The notes: a model not told the origin generated them from the letters alone. Positions 8,218-17,010 are shown, counted from the stretch's first letter. The stretch is 64,000 nt of DNA from Pelagihabitans sp963760375 (GCA_963760375.1 CAVXCS010000001.1:434001-498000), one strand, 5' to 3'. Translations and numbers: made by a program.

Positions 8218-9507
8218 TTATTTGATTTTAAAAGCCTTTAGCTGGGGATAGTAGGCCATTTCGCCCAATTCTTCCTCAATACGCAACAATTGGTTGTATT
8301 TCGCCATTCGATCGGATCGCGAGGCAGAACCCGTTTTTATTTGTCCGGTATTCAAGGCAACGGCCAGATCGGCGATGGTATTGTCTTCCGTTTCTCCGGA
8401 TCGGTGCGACATTACCGAAGTGTAGCCAGCGTTCTTGGCCATATTCACGGCCGCGATGGTCTCCGTTAGGGTGCCTATTTGGTTTACTTTGATCAAAATA
8501 GAATTCGCGATGCCGTTTTCAATGCCACGTGAAAGCCGCTCCACATTGGTCACAAAAAGATCGTCACCTACCAATTGCACCTTGTCCCCAATTAATTCGG
8601 TCAAGACTTTCCACCCTTCCCAATCGTTTTCATCCATGCCATCCTCGATCGAAATAATCGGATATTTGGAAGCAAGGTCGGCCAAATATTGTGCTTGCTC
8701 TGCGGAAGAACGCACCGCTCCCTTGTCACCCTCGAATTTGGTATAGTCGTATTTCCCTTTCACATAGAATTCGGCCGCGGCACAATCCAGTGCGATCATC
8801 ACATCATCGCCCAATTTGTAGCCCGCCTTTTCAACCGCCTTTGCGATGGTATCCAGGGCATCTTCGGTACCGTCGAGCTTTGGGGCAAAACCGCCCTCGT
8901 CGCCCACTGCGGTGCTCAACCCTCTATCGTGCAATACTTTCTTAAGATTGTGGAATATCTCGGTGCCCATTTGCATGGCATGTGAAAAACTTTTTGCTTT
9001 TACCGGCATCACCATGAATTCCTGGAAGGCGATGGGGGCATCGGAATGTGAGCCACCATTGATAATGTTCATCATGGGAACCGGAAGGGTATTGGCGCTA
9101 ACCCCGCCTACGTAGCGGTAAAGCGATTGTCCCAATTCGTTGGCTGCCGCTTTGGCCGCTGCCAGGGATACCCCTAGGATCGCATTGGCACCCAGTTTCG
9201 ATTTGTTGGGTGTCCCGTCAAGATCGATCATTACCTGATCGATCAGATTTTGTTCAAAAACAGACATCCCCAATATTTCTTCCGCAATGATCGTGTTCAC
9301 GTTGTTCACTGCCTTTTCAACACCCTTGCCCATAAAGGCCTTGCCCCCGTCACGGAGTTCAACGGCCTCATGTTCACCGGTTGAAGCACCGGAAGGCACT
9401 GCAGCCCTTCCCATGATGCCATTTTCGGTAATCACATCCACCTCAACGGTAGGATTACCCCTAGAATCTAATATTTGCCTTGCGTGGACGCTTAGGATGA
9501 TACTCAT
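8218..9507 (-). CDS. eno: Enolase (phosphopyruvate hydratase)
   Basis: The 429-residue glycolytic enzyme converts 2-phosphoglycerate to phosphoenolpyruvate. Landmarks: SRGNPTVEVDV near the N terminus, the catalytic loop GASTGEHEAVELRDG, Mg2+-binding acidic residues in ALDCAAAEFY, SIEDGMDENDW and VGDDLFVTN, the catalytic lysine in ILIKVNQIGT, and the signature VMSHRSGETEDNTIADLAV. The length is typical. It lies between carA and the glycogen synthase gene, with a -7-like box upstream and a strong terminator downstream, so it is probably transcribed alone. No irregularity is seen. Confidence 0.98.
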   Translation of the reverse strand: MSIILSVHARQILDSRGNPTVEVDVITENGIMGRAAVPSGASTGEHEAVELRDGGKAFMGKGVEKAVNNVNTIIAEEILGMSVFEQNLIDQVMIDLDGTPNKSKLGANAILGVSLAAAKAAANELGQSLYRYVGGVSANTLPVPMMNIINGGSHSDAPIAFQEFMVMPVKAKSFSHAMQMGTEIFHNLKKVLHDRGLSTAVGDEGGFAPKLDGTEDALDTIAKAVEKAGYKLGDDVMIALDCAAAEFYVKGKYDYTKFEGDKGAVRSSAEQAQYLADLASKYPIISIEDGMDENDWEGWKVLTELIGDKVQLVGDDLFVTNVERLSRGIENGIANSILIKVNQIGTLTETIAAVNMAKNAGYTSVMSHRSGETEDNTIADLAVALNTGQIKTGSASRSDRMAKYNQLLRIEEELGEMAYYPQLKAFKIK

Positions 9508-9536
9508 TTGATTGTTTTTAGGTTTAGTTTAAGCGG

Positions 9537-9544
9537 CAAAGATA
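9537..9544 (-). promoter_or_regulatory. eno: Candidate -7 promoter box for eno
   Basis: On the minus strand this reads TATCTTTG, an exact match to the Bacteroidota -7 consensus TAnnTTTG, 29 bases upstream of the enolase ATG. No TTG was found at the ideal 19-21-base distance upstream, so only the -7 half is supported. Confidence 0.5.
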
Positions 9545-9608
9545 CAAAACCGCCATGGTAAATTGTACCGGCCAACACTTGTTATTGGAACTATAACATC
9601 AATATAAA

Positions 9609-10733
9609 CTAGGATACCGATACCGAGGCGACCGACTGGATCAGTTCAAAAAATTGGTCGAACAGGTATTCCGCATCATGGGGGCCCGGACTTGCTTCAG
9701 GATGGTATTGGACCGAAAAAACATGCTTGCCTTTCATTCTTATTCCGGCCACGGTATGGTCGTTCAAATGAAGGTGGGTTATCTCCAGCTCGCTATGGGC
9801 TTCGGTTTCCTCCCTGTTTACGGCAAAACCGTGATTTTGGGAGGTGATTTCCCCCTTGCCCGTGATCAAGTTCATGATGGGATGATTGATACCACGGTGT
9901 CCGTTATGCATTTTGTAGGTTGAGACCCCGTTGGCCAAGGCGATTACCTGATGCCCCAGACAGATACCGAAAACAGGCTTGTCGCTGGCAATCATTTTTT
10001 TTGCGCAGGCAATGGAATCGGTCAAGGGTTCTGGGTCACCCGGACCATTGGAGATAAAGTACCCATCGGGGTTCCAGGCCGCCATCTCCTCAAACGTGGC
10101 GTTATAGGGAAACACTTTGATGTAAGCTCCCCGCTTCGCCAAGTTGCGCAAAATGTTCTTTTTAATGCCGATGTCCAAGGCCGAAATCCTGAACTGGGCC
10201 TTTTCGTCCCCCACAAGATATGGTTTTTGGGTCGATACTTTCGAAGCCAGTTCCAAACCTTCCATACTGGGTACCTGGGCGAGTTGTTTTTTAAGTTCTT
10301 CTATATTATCCACTTCGGTCGAGATCACTGCGTTCATGGCCCCATGATCCCTGATATAGTTTACCAAAGCCCGGGTATCGACATCGGAAATGGCAAAAAG
10401 TTGGTTGTCGTTTAAAAAGGTCTCGAGACTGGCGTCGGCTATGGGCCGTGAATATTCATAACTAAAGTTTCTACAGATCAGCCCGGCAATCTTTATGGAA
10501 TCGGATTCAACCTCATCTGAATTGGTCCCGTAATTTCCGATATGGGCATTGGTGGTGACCATGAGTTGGCCGAAATAGGACGGATCGGTAAAAATTTCCT
10601 GATATCCCGTCATGCCCGTATTGAAACATACCTCTCCAAATGCGGTACCGGATTTGTTGCCTACCGATTTCCCATAAAATAAGGTTCCATCGGCCAATAA
10701 TAACAGTGCTTTTTTTCTTGATTGATATTTCAT
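9609..10733 (-). CDS. carA: Carbamoyl-phosphate synthase small (glutaminase) subunit
   Basis: The 374-residue subunit releases ammonia from glutamine for carbamoyl phosphate synthesis by CarB, feeding arginine and pyrimidine synthesis. The N-terminal half has the CPSase small-chain domain (TGMTGYQEIFTDPSY). The C-terminal half is a class I amidotransferase with oxyanion-loop SNGPGDPEP, nucleophile cysteine in GICLGHQVIALANG, and the His-Glu pair in YHPEASPGPHD. The length is normal. It lies between rplQ and eno on the same strand, but the rplQ terminator separates it from the ribosomal cluster. carB is not in the window. Confidence 0.97.
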   Translation of the reverse strand: MKYQSRKKALLLLADGTLFYGKSVGNKSGTAFGEVCFNTGMTGYQEIFTDPSYFGQLMVTTNAHIGNYGTNSDEVESDSIKIAGLICRNFSYEYSRPIADASLETFLNDNQLFAISDVDTRALVNYIRDHGAMNAVISTEVDNIEELKKQLAQVPSMEGLELASKVSTQKPYLVGDEKAQFRISALDIGIKKNILRNLAKRGAYIKVFPYNATFEEMAAWNPDGYFISNGPGDPEPLTDSIACAKKMIASDKPVFGICLGHQVIALANGVSTYKMHNGHRGINHPIMNLITGKGEITSQNHGFAVNREETEAHSELEITHLHLNDHTVAGIRMKGKHVFSVQYHPEASPGPHDAEYLFDQFFELIQSVASVSVS

Positions 10734-10828
10734 TCTTAGCGTTGCTCTTTTAAATTAATCCCAATTGTCGATGTTTTTTGTTTTGAAGGCCTTTATCGCC
10801 AAATGGCCGGTACTTTGCAAAAAAACAT

Positions 10829-10860
10829 AAAAAAAGGATAAGCTTTTAGGCCTATCCTTT
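10829..10860 (-). terminator. Rho-independent terminator after rplQ (end of ribosomal cluster)
   Basis: An AAAGGATA/TATCCTTT stem (10833-10860) with a 12-base loop is followed on the minus strand by a T-rich run. It lies 25 bases downstream of the rplQ stop codon and marks the end of the long S10-spc-alpha transcript. Confidence 0.9.
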
Positions 10861-10885
10861 AAAATTATTATAATTTATTGACATT

Positions 10886-11584
10886 TTATGCTTCAGACCC
10901 TTCATCCTTGGATTTGGTTTTCGGCTTTGCCTCCGTTTCGGAAGCAGCCTCTGGTTCGGCGGAGGTCTCAGGTTCAGCTGCCGGTGCGGTCTCCGTAGGT
11001 GCTTCCACTTCCGCGACAGCTTCCGTTTTGGCCTTAGCCTCAGGTTTTGCCTCCTTGGCCGGTTTGGCTTCCGCTTCAGGATTTACCGCCGCTTCCGGTT
11101 TGGTCTCCTGAACCGATTCAACGGCAGGTTGTTCCCCTTTGCCGCCACTGCCCCTTCTACTTCTTCTGGTGGTCTTTTTCTTGGGCTTGCCGGCGTTGTA
11201 GATCTCGTTGAAGTCAACCAGCTCTATCATGGCCATATCGGCATTGTCGCCCAGTCTGTTTCCCAATTTGATGATACGGGTATAACCTCCTGGTCTGTCG
11301 GCCACTTTCTCGGAAACTTCGCTGAACAATTCGGTGACCGCATATTTGTCCCTTAGGTTCTTGAATACGATGCGCCTGTTGTGCGTTCCTTTTTCAGCAG
11401 TGAGGTTGTTTTCGGCCTTTGATTTTGTGATCAGAGGTTCGATGAACTGTTTCAAGGCTTTCGCCTTGGCCACTGTGGTGTTGATTCTTTTATGTTCAAT
11501 CAAGGAACAGGCCATGTTGGCCAACATCGCTTTTCTATGTGCGGTCTTTCTTCCTAAATGATTGACTTTTTTACCGTGTCTCAT
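10886..11584 (-). CDS. rplQ: 50S ribosomal protein L17 with long acidic/alanine-rich tail
   Basis: The first ~125 residues are canonical L17 of the large subunit, beginning MRHGKKVNHLGRK and including YTRIIKLGNRLGDNADMA. The total length of 232 residues is roughly 70-110 longer than most bacterial L17 proteins. The extra C-terminal ~105 residues follow a basic patch (KPKKKTTRRSRRGSGGK). They form a low-complexity chain of Glu, Ala, Pro, Lys and Thr, probably disordered and acidic overall. It is the last gene of the ribosomal cluster, 53 bases after rpoA. Flavobacterial L17 proteins often carry shorter tails of this kind. The role is unknown. Confidence 0.97.
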   Translation of the reverse strand: MRHGKKVNHLGRKTAHRKAMLANMACSLIEHKRINTTVAKAKALKQFIEPLITKSKAENNLTAEKGTHNRRIVFKNLRDKYAVTELFSEVSEKVADRPGGYTRIIKLGNRLGDNADMAMIELVDFNEIYNAGKPKKKTTRRSRRGSGGKGEQPAVESVQETKPEAAVNPEAEAKPAKEAKPEAKAKTEAVAEVEAPTETAPAAEPETSAEPEAASETEAKPKTKSKDEGSEA

Positions 11585-11637
11585 TTTTATTTATATTGAC
11601 TTTCTTGTCGGGGATTCTCCCTTCCAACAAAAGTTAA

Positions 11638-12630
11638 TTAATCTTTATCCAATTTGTATTTTGAAAGGTCCATGCCGAAGCTCAGCCCTTTGTTGATGAC
11701 CAGTTCTTCCAGTTCGGTCAATGACTTTTTACCGAAGTTCCTGAATTTCATCAAATCGTTTTTGTTGAAGGAAACCAAATCTCCCAATGTATCGACCTCC
11801 GCTGCTTTCAAGCAGTTCAGGGCACGAACGGAAAGGTCCATGTCGACCAATTTGGTCTTGAGCAACTGTCGCATGTGCAATGATTCCTCGTCATAGGTCT
11901 CGGTCTGGGCAATCTCATCGGCTTCCAATGTAATGCGCTCATCGGAGAACAGCATAAAGTGATGGATCAAAACCTTTGCAGCCTCGGTCAAAGCATCTTT
12001 GGGATGAATTGAACCGTCTGTCTCTATTTCGAAAACCAATTTTTCATAATCGGTTTTTTGCTCTACCCTGAAGTTCTCAATGCTGTACTTTACATTTTTG
12101 ATCGGGGTAAAGATTGAATCGACCGCAATGGTACCTAGTGGCGTTCCAGATTTTTTGTTCTCTTCTGCCGGTACGTAACCCCTGCCTTTATCAAGCGTGA
12201 TCTCCATATTGATGCCCACTTTGGAATCCATGTTGCAAATCACCAAATCCGGGTTCAATACTTGATACCCCGAAATGAATTTTTGAAAATCACCGGCCAC
12301 CATCTTGTCTTTACCACTTACCGATATCGACACGGTTTCTGCCTCCGAATCATCAATTTGTTTCTTAAAACGAACTTGTTTCAGGTTGAGGATGATTTCA
12401 GTGACGTCTTCAACAACGCCTGGGATGACCGAAAATTCATGTTCAACCGTATCAATCCTTACCGAAGTAATGGCATGACCTTCCAATGCTGAAAGCAATA
12501 CCCTTCTTAATGCATTCCCAACGGTTAATCCATAACCAGGTTCTAAAGGGCGGAATTCAAACTTCCCTTTAAAATCTGAGGAATCGATCATTATTACTTT
12601 ATCGGGTTTCTGAAAATTAAATAATGCCAT
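11638..12630 (-). CDS. rpoA: DNA-directed RNA polymerase subunit alpha
   Basis: The 330-residue alpha subunit starts core RNA polymerase assembly and contacts promoter UP elements and activators. The N-terminal dimerisation domain contains the assembly region LEPGYGLTVGNALRRVLL. After a linker near residue 235 comes the C-terminal helix-hairpin-helix domain, with LSVRALNCLKAAEVDTLGDL and MKFRNFGKKSLTELEEL. It lies in the conserved rpsM-rpsK-rpsD-rpoA-rplQ order, 18 bases after rpsD. No unusual feature is visible. Confidence 0.99.
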   Translation of the reverse strand: MALFNFQKPDKVIMIDSSDFKGKFEFRPLEPGYGLTVGNALRRVLLSALEGHAITSVRIDTVEHEFSVIPGVVEDVTEIILNLKQVRFKKQIDDSEAETVSISVSGKDKMVAGDFQKFISGYQVLNPDLVICNMDSKVGINMEITLDKGRGYVPAEENKKSGTPLGTIAVDSIFTPIKNVKYSIENFRVEQKTDYEKLVFEIETDGSIHPKDALTEAAKVLIHHFMLFSDERITLEADEIAQTETYDEESLHMRQLLKTKLVDMDLSVRALNCLKAAEVDTLGDLVSFNKNDLMKFRNFGKKSLTELEELVINKGLSFGMDLSKYKLDKD

Positions 12631-12648
12631 AATTGGATCCTTGTTGGT

Positions 12649-13254
12649 TTATTTAGAGTATAACTCCACTATTAATTGTTCTTTGATATTCTCAGGAATC
12701 TGGATCCTTTCGGGGATGGAAACATAGGTTCCTTCCATTTTAGCACTGTTCCAGGTAATCCACTCGTAAACACTGCTGCTTGAGGAAAGTGAGTCGTTAA
12801 TGGCCTCAACCGATTTCGATTTTTCCCTAACACCGACCACATCCCCAGGTTTCAAGGAATAAGACGCAATGCTCACCAATTCGCCGTTCACAGTAATGTG
12901 CCTATGGGAAACCAATTGTCTGGCACCTCTTCTCGAAGGGGAAATTCCCATTCGGTACACCACATTGTCCAATCTGGATTCGCACAACTGGAGCAACACT
13001 TCTCCCGTTACGCCTTTGCTTCTGTTGGCCTTGGCGAAAAGGTTCCTGAATTGTTTTTCCAGAATACCGTAAGTGTATTTTGCTTTTTGTTTTTCCATCA
13101 ACTGGACGGAATATTCTGACTGTTTTCCACGACGTCTGTTCTGTCCGTGTTGTCCTGGAGGATAACTCTTTTTTTCAAAAGCCTTATCGTCCCCATAAAT
13201 CGCTTCTCCGAATTTTCGGGCGATTTTACTTGTTGGTCCTGTATATCTTGCCAT
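12649..13254 (-). CDS. rpsD: 30S ribosomal protein S4
   Basis: The 201-residue primary 16S rRNA-binding protein nucleates 30S assembly. It starts MARYTGPTSKIARKFGE, contains the YPPGQHGQNRRRGKQSEY segment, and carries the S4 RNA-binding domain (RLDNVVYRMGISPSRRGARQLV) around residues 95-116. It is the zinc-less form typical of Bacteroidota. The spacing to rpsK upstream is 84 bases. In many bacteria S4 represses the alpha operon by binding its leader, but no such structure was identified here. Confidence 0.99.
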   Translation of the reverse strand: MARYTGPTSKIARKFGEAIYGDDKAFEKKSYPPGQHGQNRRRGKQSEYSVQLMEKQKAKYTYGILEKQFRNLFAKANRSKGVTGEVLLQLCESRLDNVVYRMGISPSRRGARQLVSHRHITVNGELVSIASYSLKPGDVVGVREKSKSVEAINDSLSSSSSVYEWITWNSAKMEGTYVSIPERIQIPENIKEQLIVELYSK

Positions 13255-13338
13255 TTTTTATCTGTTTGAAGTGTGATTATGAATTAAGGCTTCTCCTTCG
13301 ATAATCTTTAACTACACTTCGATTTATGAAATAATTGA

Positions 13339-13731
13339 TTAAACTCTTCTTCTTTTGGGAGGACGGCAACCGTTGTGCGGCATTGGGGTTACATCGATTA
13401 TTTCGGTTACCTCGATTCCTGAATTGTGTATGGATCGTATGGCAGATTCCCTACCATTTCCCGGGCCTTTTACATATACCTTCACCTTTCTCAACCCAGC
13501 TTCATGGGCCACTTTCGAACAATCCTCTGCTGCGATCTGTGCGGCGTAGGGGGTGTTCTTTTTAGAACCCCTAAATCCCATTTTTCCAGCGGAAGCCCAC
13601 GAAATCACATCTCCCTTTTTATTGGTCAAAGAGATGATGATGTTGTTGAACGAAGCCGTAATATGGGCCTGACCGACAGAATCGATGATTACCTTGCGTT
13701 TTTTCGTTGTTTTTGGATTTGTCTTTGCCAT
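13339..13731 (-). CDS. rpsK: 30S ribosomal protein S11
   Basis: The 130-residue small-subunit platform protein, with S7 and 16S rRNA, shapes the mRNA exit site. Recognisable segments are AHITASFNNIIISLTNKKGD near the N terminus, VYVKGPGNGRESAIR and the C-terminal DVTPMPHNGCRPPKRRRV. The length is normal and the frame is intact, in contrast to rpsM 13 bases upstream. Confidence 0.99.
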   Translation of the reverse strand: MAKTNPKTTKKRKVIIDSVGQAHITASFNNIIISLTNKKGDVISWASAGKMGFRGSKKNTPYAAQIAAEDCSKVAHEAGLRKVKVYVKGPGNGRESAIRSIHNSGIEVTEIIDVTPMPHNGCRPPKRRRV

Positions 13732-13744
13732 ACTGTGTTACTTA

Positions 13745-14113
13745 TTATTTAGTGGCCTTCTTTTTGTTGGCAACTGTTTTTCTTTTTCCTTTTCTCGTCC
13801 TGGAGTTGTTCTTTGTACGTTGACCCCTTACTGGCAATCCACATCGGTGACGAATACCCCTGTAGCAACCGATATCCATCAAACGCTTGATATTCAGTTG
13901 AGTCTCTGATCGCAATTCCCCCTCAATTGTAAAAGGTGCAACGACTTCCCTGATCGTCGATTTCATCGTCGGTCCAGTCTGACCCTTTGGTATCCTGCTT
14001 ACTTTCGCATTGAGCATATTTTTTGGCCCTACTTTTGCCGATACCAAAAATATAGGTCAGGGCAATTACGCCTCTTTTCTGTTGGGTATGTCTACACCTG
14101 CAATTCTTGCCAT
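13745..14113 (-). CDS. rpsM: 30S ribosomal protein S13, frame disrupted by several small deletions
   Basis: S13 sits in the head of the small subunit and contacts tRNA and the large subunit. The ATG at 14113 starts MARIAGVDIPN, and the last ~65 residues (REVVAPFTIEGELRSE onward) are normal and in the same frame. Between them the reading changes frame about four times: near 14079 (one base missing in a CC pair), near 14020, near 13994 (one G missing) and near 13965. The summed loss is about 6 bases, so the frame is restored and the span is 122 codons instead of ~124. The pieces YIFGIGKSRAK and DTKGSDWTDDEI are readable in a shifted frame. S13 is essential in practice, so error is more likely than a real lesion. 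Confidence 0.85.
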
Positions 14114-14115
14114 AA

Positions 14116-14232
14116 TTATCCTTGTCTTTGTTTAAATCTAGGATTCTTTTTGTTGATTACGTACAACGTACCCTTTCTGCGAACAATCTTGCAGTCGGCA
14201 CTTCTTTTCTTTATTGATGCTCTAACTTTCAT
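14116..14232 (-). CDS. rpmJ: 50S ribosomal protein L36
   Basis: This is a very short 38-residue gene between infA and rpsM, starting MKVRASIKKRSADCKIVRRK and ending NPRFKQRQG. It matches the zinc-ribbon-type L36 with the initial cysteine ligand (ADCKIVRR), but later positions have lost cysteines (YVINKKNPRFK), as in the Cys-minus flavobacterial forms. The start codon is 9 bases after the infA stop, and the stop lies just before the rpsM start. Position and sequence leave little doubt. Confidence 0.95.
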   Translation of the reverse strand: MKVRASIKKRSADCKIVRRKGTLYVINKKNPRFKQRQG

Positions 14233-14241
14233 CCCTTTAAC

Positions 14242-14457
14242 TTAATATCTATATGTAATTCTTGCTTTCGATAAATCATACGGACTCATTTCCAATTTTA
14301 CCTTATCCCCTGGAAGCAACTTAATATAATGCATGCGCATCTTACCTGAGATATGTGCGGTAACAACGTGGCCGTTTTCCAGTTCAACGCGAAACATCGC
14401 ATTGGACAAGGCTTCGATGATACTTCCATCCTGTTCTATAGCTGCCTGTTTAGCCAT
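14242..14457 (-). CDS. infA: Translation initiation factor IF-1
   Basis: The 71-residue single S1/OB-fold protein binds the 30S A site during initiation. The sequence has the usual EALSNAMFRVELENGHVVTAHISG core and the ending MSPYDLSKARITYRY. It is placed between secY and rpmJ, the standard spc-operon location. The start is 4 bases after the secY stop codon, consistent with translational coupling. Confidence 0.99.
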   Translation of the reverse strand: MAKQAAIEQDGSIIEALSNAMFRVELENGHVVTAHISGKMRMHYIKLLPGDKVKLEMSPYDLSKARITYRY

Positions 14458-14461
14458 ACAC

Positions 14462-15805
14462 TTATGCTACTTTTCTGTTTTTACCTGTCTTCATCAACCC
14501 GTCGTAATGCCTGTTCAATAGGTAGGCGTTTACTTGTTGCACCGTATCGATGGCGACCCCGACCATAATCAAAAGCGAGGTACCTCCATAAAAGAGGGCC
14601 CAACCCGATTGTACATCCATCATTTTGACCACGACTGCCGGCAGTACGGCAAGCAATGCCAAGAATACAGAACCCGGTAGGGTGATCAAGGACATGATCT
14701 TGTCCAAGAAATCCCCGGTCTCCTTTCCGGGCCTAATGCCTGGTATAAACCCACCACTTCGCTTCAGATCGTCTGCCATTTTATTGGTAGGAACGGTGAT
14801 CGCCGTATAGAAATAGGTGAACACTATGATCAAAAAGGCGAATAACAGATTGTACGCCCAACCGAAGATATCGGAAAATTGTACCTGCATCCATTGGCCT
14901 GCCGTGGTGTCGTCAAAAGTGCTCCCAATCAGTCCGGGCACAAACATGATCGCTTGTGCAAAGATGATGGGCATAACTCCTGAGGCGTTCAATTTCAACG
15001 GAATATATTGTCTAGATCCCATTACATTTTTCTCATATCCACCGGAAGCGGTTCGCCTTGCATACTGCACTGGAATCTGCCGTGTTGCCATTACCAGGAG
15101 CACACAGGCCAAGATTACCAAGAACCATATGATGACCTCGATCAAAATGAACATAAGTCCCCCCGTATTGTTTGTCGTCCTTGACACAAATTCTTGCACG
15201 AACGATTGCGGCATATTGGCAATGATGCCGATCATGATCAAAAGGGAAATTCCGTTTCCGATACCTTTATCGGTAATCTTTTCCCCTAACCACATCGCAA
15301 ACACACATCCGGTCACCAGTATGATCACGGCGGGAATCATAAAATCAAGCCCCTTGCCCAATAGAAAGGCACTGTCCTGTACCCCAAAAGCGCCCAGGCC
15401 ATAAAGATAGGCCGGTGCCTGTACGATACAGATACCGATGGTCAACCATCTGGTGATCTGGTTGATCGTTTTCCTGCCGCTCTCGCCTTCCTTCTGCAAT
15501 TTCTGAAGGTACGGAATGGCGATCCCCATCAACTGCACCACAATGGAAGCAGAGATATAGGGCATGATGCCCAGAGCGAAGATCGACACATTCGAAAATG
15601 CCCCTCCCGTAAAAGCGTTCAAAAGACCGAAAATACCTTGGTCGGTGCTTGAAGCCAATTCCGCCAACTGATTTGAATCGATACCCGGCAGCACGATCTG
15701 GCAACCCAATCGGTATACCAAAAGCAAGCCGAGGGTCACGAGGATCCTGTTCCTCAGTTCTTCGATTTTCCAGATATTGGATATGGTCTCTAAAAATTTC
15801 TTCAT
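14462..15805 (-). CDS. secY: Preprotein translocase subunit SecY
   Basis: The 447-residue core channel of the Sec translocon has ten hydrophobic segments. Diagnostic parts are the N-terminal VTLGLLLVYRLGCQIVLPG, the plug-region glycines, GIMPYISASIVVQL (segment 2), and the cytoplasmic loops with RQIPVQYARR and KRSGGFIPGIRPG that bind ribosome and SecA. It sits between rplO and infA as in most bacteria and provides export for the cell-envelope proteins. The frame is intact and the length is typical of Bacteroidota. Confidence 0.99.
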   Translation of the reverse strand: MKKFLETISNIWKIEELRNRILVTLGLLLVYRLGCQIVLPGIDSNQLAELASSTDQGIFGLLNAFTGGAFSNVSIFALGIMPYISASIVVQLMGIAIPYLQKLQKEGESGRKTINQITRWLTIGICIVQAPAYLYGLGAFGVQDSAFLLGKGLDFMIPAVIILVTGCVFAMWLGEKITDKGIGNGISLLIMIGIIANMPQSFVQEFVSRTTNNTGGLMFILIEVIIWFLVILACVLLVMATRQIPVQYARRTASGGYEKNVMGSRQYIPLKLNASGVMPIIFAQAIMFVPGLIGSTFDDTTAGQWMQVQFSDIFGWAYNLLFAFLIIVFTYFYTAITVPTNKMADDLKRSGGFIPGIRPGKETGDFLDKIMSLITLPGSVFLALLAVLPAVVVKMMDVQSGWALFYGGTSLLIMVGVAIDTVQQVNAYLLNRHYDGLMKTGKNRKVA

Positions 15806-15816
15806 ATCTGTTTTGC

Positions 15817-16269
15817 TTATAAACTTATCGCCTCGCCCCCAGCTGCTTCGATGGCCGCTTTGGCAGTGGCGGTAAATTTATGTACAGAAACTTTCAAGGA
15901 TGCCTTAAGTTCGCCGTTCCCTAAAATCTTTACCAGATCGTTCTTATGGGCCAGCCCATTTTCGATCAGGATATCGAGGGAAACCACATCTTTGATGATT
16001 TTGTTATCGACCAACTCCTGCAATTTTTCAAGGTTGATGCCTTTATATTCCTTCCGGTTGATATTGGTAAAGCCAAATTTGGGCACACGGCGTTGCAAGG
16101 GCATCTGTCCACCCTCAAATCCTATTTTCTTGGAGTATCCCGATCTTGATTTTGCCCCTTTGTGACCTCTTGTGGAGGTACCGCCTTTACCGGAACCTTG
16201 GCCCCTGCCTACTGTCTTTCCAGCTTTGTTGGCTGCGCCTTTCGCCGGTTTCAGATTGCTTAAATTCAT
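15817..16269 (-). CDS. rplO: 50S ribosomal protein L15
   Basis: The 150-residue large-subunit protein has the glycine- and basic-rich N terminus typical of L15 (VGRGQGSGKGGTSTRGHKG) and the C-terminal signature region KVSVHKFTATAKAAIEAAGG. It lies between rpmD and secY, 11 bases before secY. The length is normal and nothing is unusual. Confidence 0.99.
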   Translation of the reverse strand: MNLSNLKPAKGAANKAGKTVGRGQGSGKGGTSTRGHKGAKSRSGYSKKIGFEGGQMPLQRRVPKFGFTNINRKEYKGINLEKLQELVDNKIIKDVVSLDILIENGLAHKNDLVKILGNGELKASLKVSVHKFTATAKAAIEAAGGEAISL

Positions 16270-16282
16270 TCCCTTGTATATA

Positions 16283-16462
16283 TTAAGCTTCTTGTGTAGA
16301 AACTAAGTGTTTAACTTTACCGATCATTCCAAGAATACTGGGCGAGTTTTCATGCTCTACTACCTGACCAATTTTCCTTAGTCCCAAGGATTCTAAAGTC
16401 CTCTTTTGGGTTTTCGGTTTTTTGATGCTGCTCTTGACCTGTGTTACTTTTATCTTTGCCAT
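16283..16462 (-). CDS. rpmD: 50S ribosomal protein L30
   Basis: The protein has 59 residues from the ATG that yields MAKIKVTQVKSSIKKP. Another ATG two codons upstream (16468) would add only Met-Val, and the inner start fits family alignments better. The single-domain L30 core is visible (TLESLGLRKIGQVVEHENSP, then a C-terminal GMIGKVKHLV). Position between rpsE and rplO is canonical. Confidence 0.97.
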   Translation of the reverse strand: MAKIKVTQVKSSIKKPKTQKRTLESLGLRKIGQVVEHENSPSILGMIGKVKHLVSTQEA

Positions 16463-16476
16463 AACCATTCTTGTTG

Positions 16477-17001
16477 TTATCCTTTAAAAACTTTTTCTAA
16501 GGAAACGCCCCTTTGACGCGCTACCGTACCGGCATTCCTTAATTGAAGAAGGGCATCGAAAGTGGCTTTTACCACGTTGTGGGGATTGGATGAACCCTGT
16601 GATTTTGAAAGTACATCATGTACTCCAACGGCTTCCAAGACCGCCCTTACGGCGCCACCTGCAATTACTCCGGTACCATGCGAGGCGGGCTTTATGTAGA
16701 CACGTGCACCCCCGAACTTACCTTTTTGCTCGTGTGGCAGTGTATGTTTGTCCAAAGGAATCCTTATCAGGTTCTTTTTGGCATCTTCGATGGCCTTGGC
16801 GATTGCCGTGGCCACTTCTTTTGATTTTCCCAAACCATGGCCAACGACACCATGTTCGTCTCCTACGACAACGATGGCCGAAAATCCGAAAGCCCTACCA
16901 CCTTTGGTTACCTTGGTCACACGCTGTACGCCTACCAATTTATCCTTTAGCTCCAAACCTCCCGGTTTTACAGTCTCTACGTTTTTGTATTTCTGGTACA
17001 T
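16477..17001 (-). CDS. rpsE: 30S ribosomal protein S5
   Basis: The 174-residue protein of the 30S decoding-site fidelity region. The N-terminal double-stranded RNA-binding part contains VTKVTKGGRAFGFSAIVVVG, and the C-terminal part has GGAVRAVLEAVGVHDVLSK and GSSNPHNVVKATFDAL. Changes in its loop cause spectinomycin resistance in other bacteria, but no such change can be called from one sequence. It is placed between rplR and rpmD. Confidence 0.99.
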   Translation of the reverse strand: MYQKYKNVETVKPGGLELKDKLVGVQRVTKVTKGGRAFGFSAIVVVGDEHGVVGHGLGKSKEVATAIAKAIEDAKKNLIRIPLDKHTLPHEQKGKFGGARVYIKPASHGTGVIAGGAVRAVLEAVGVHDVLSKSQGSSNPHNVVKATFDALLQLRNAGTVARQRGVSLEKVFKG

Positions 17002-17010
17002 AAGTTTTAT

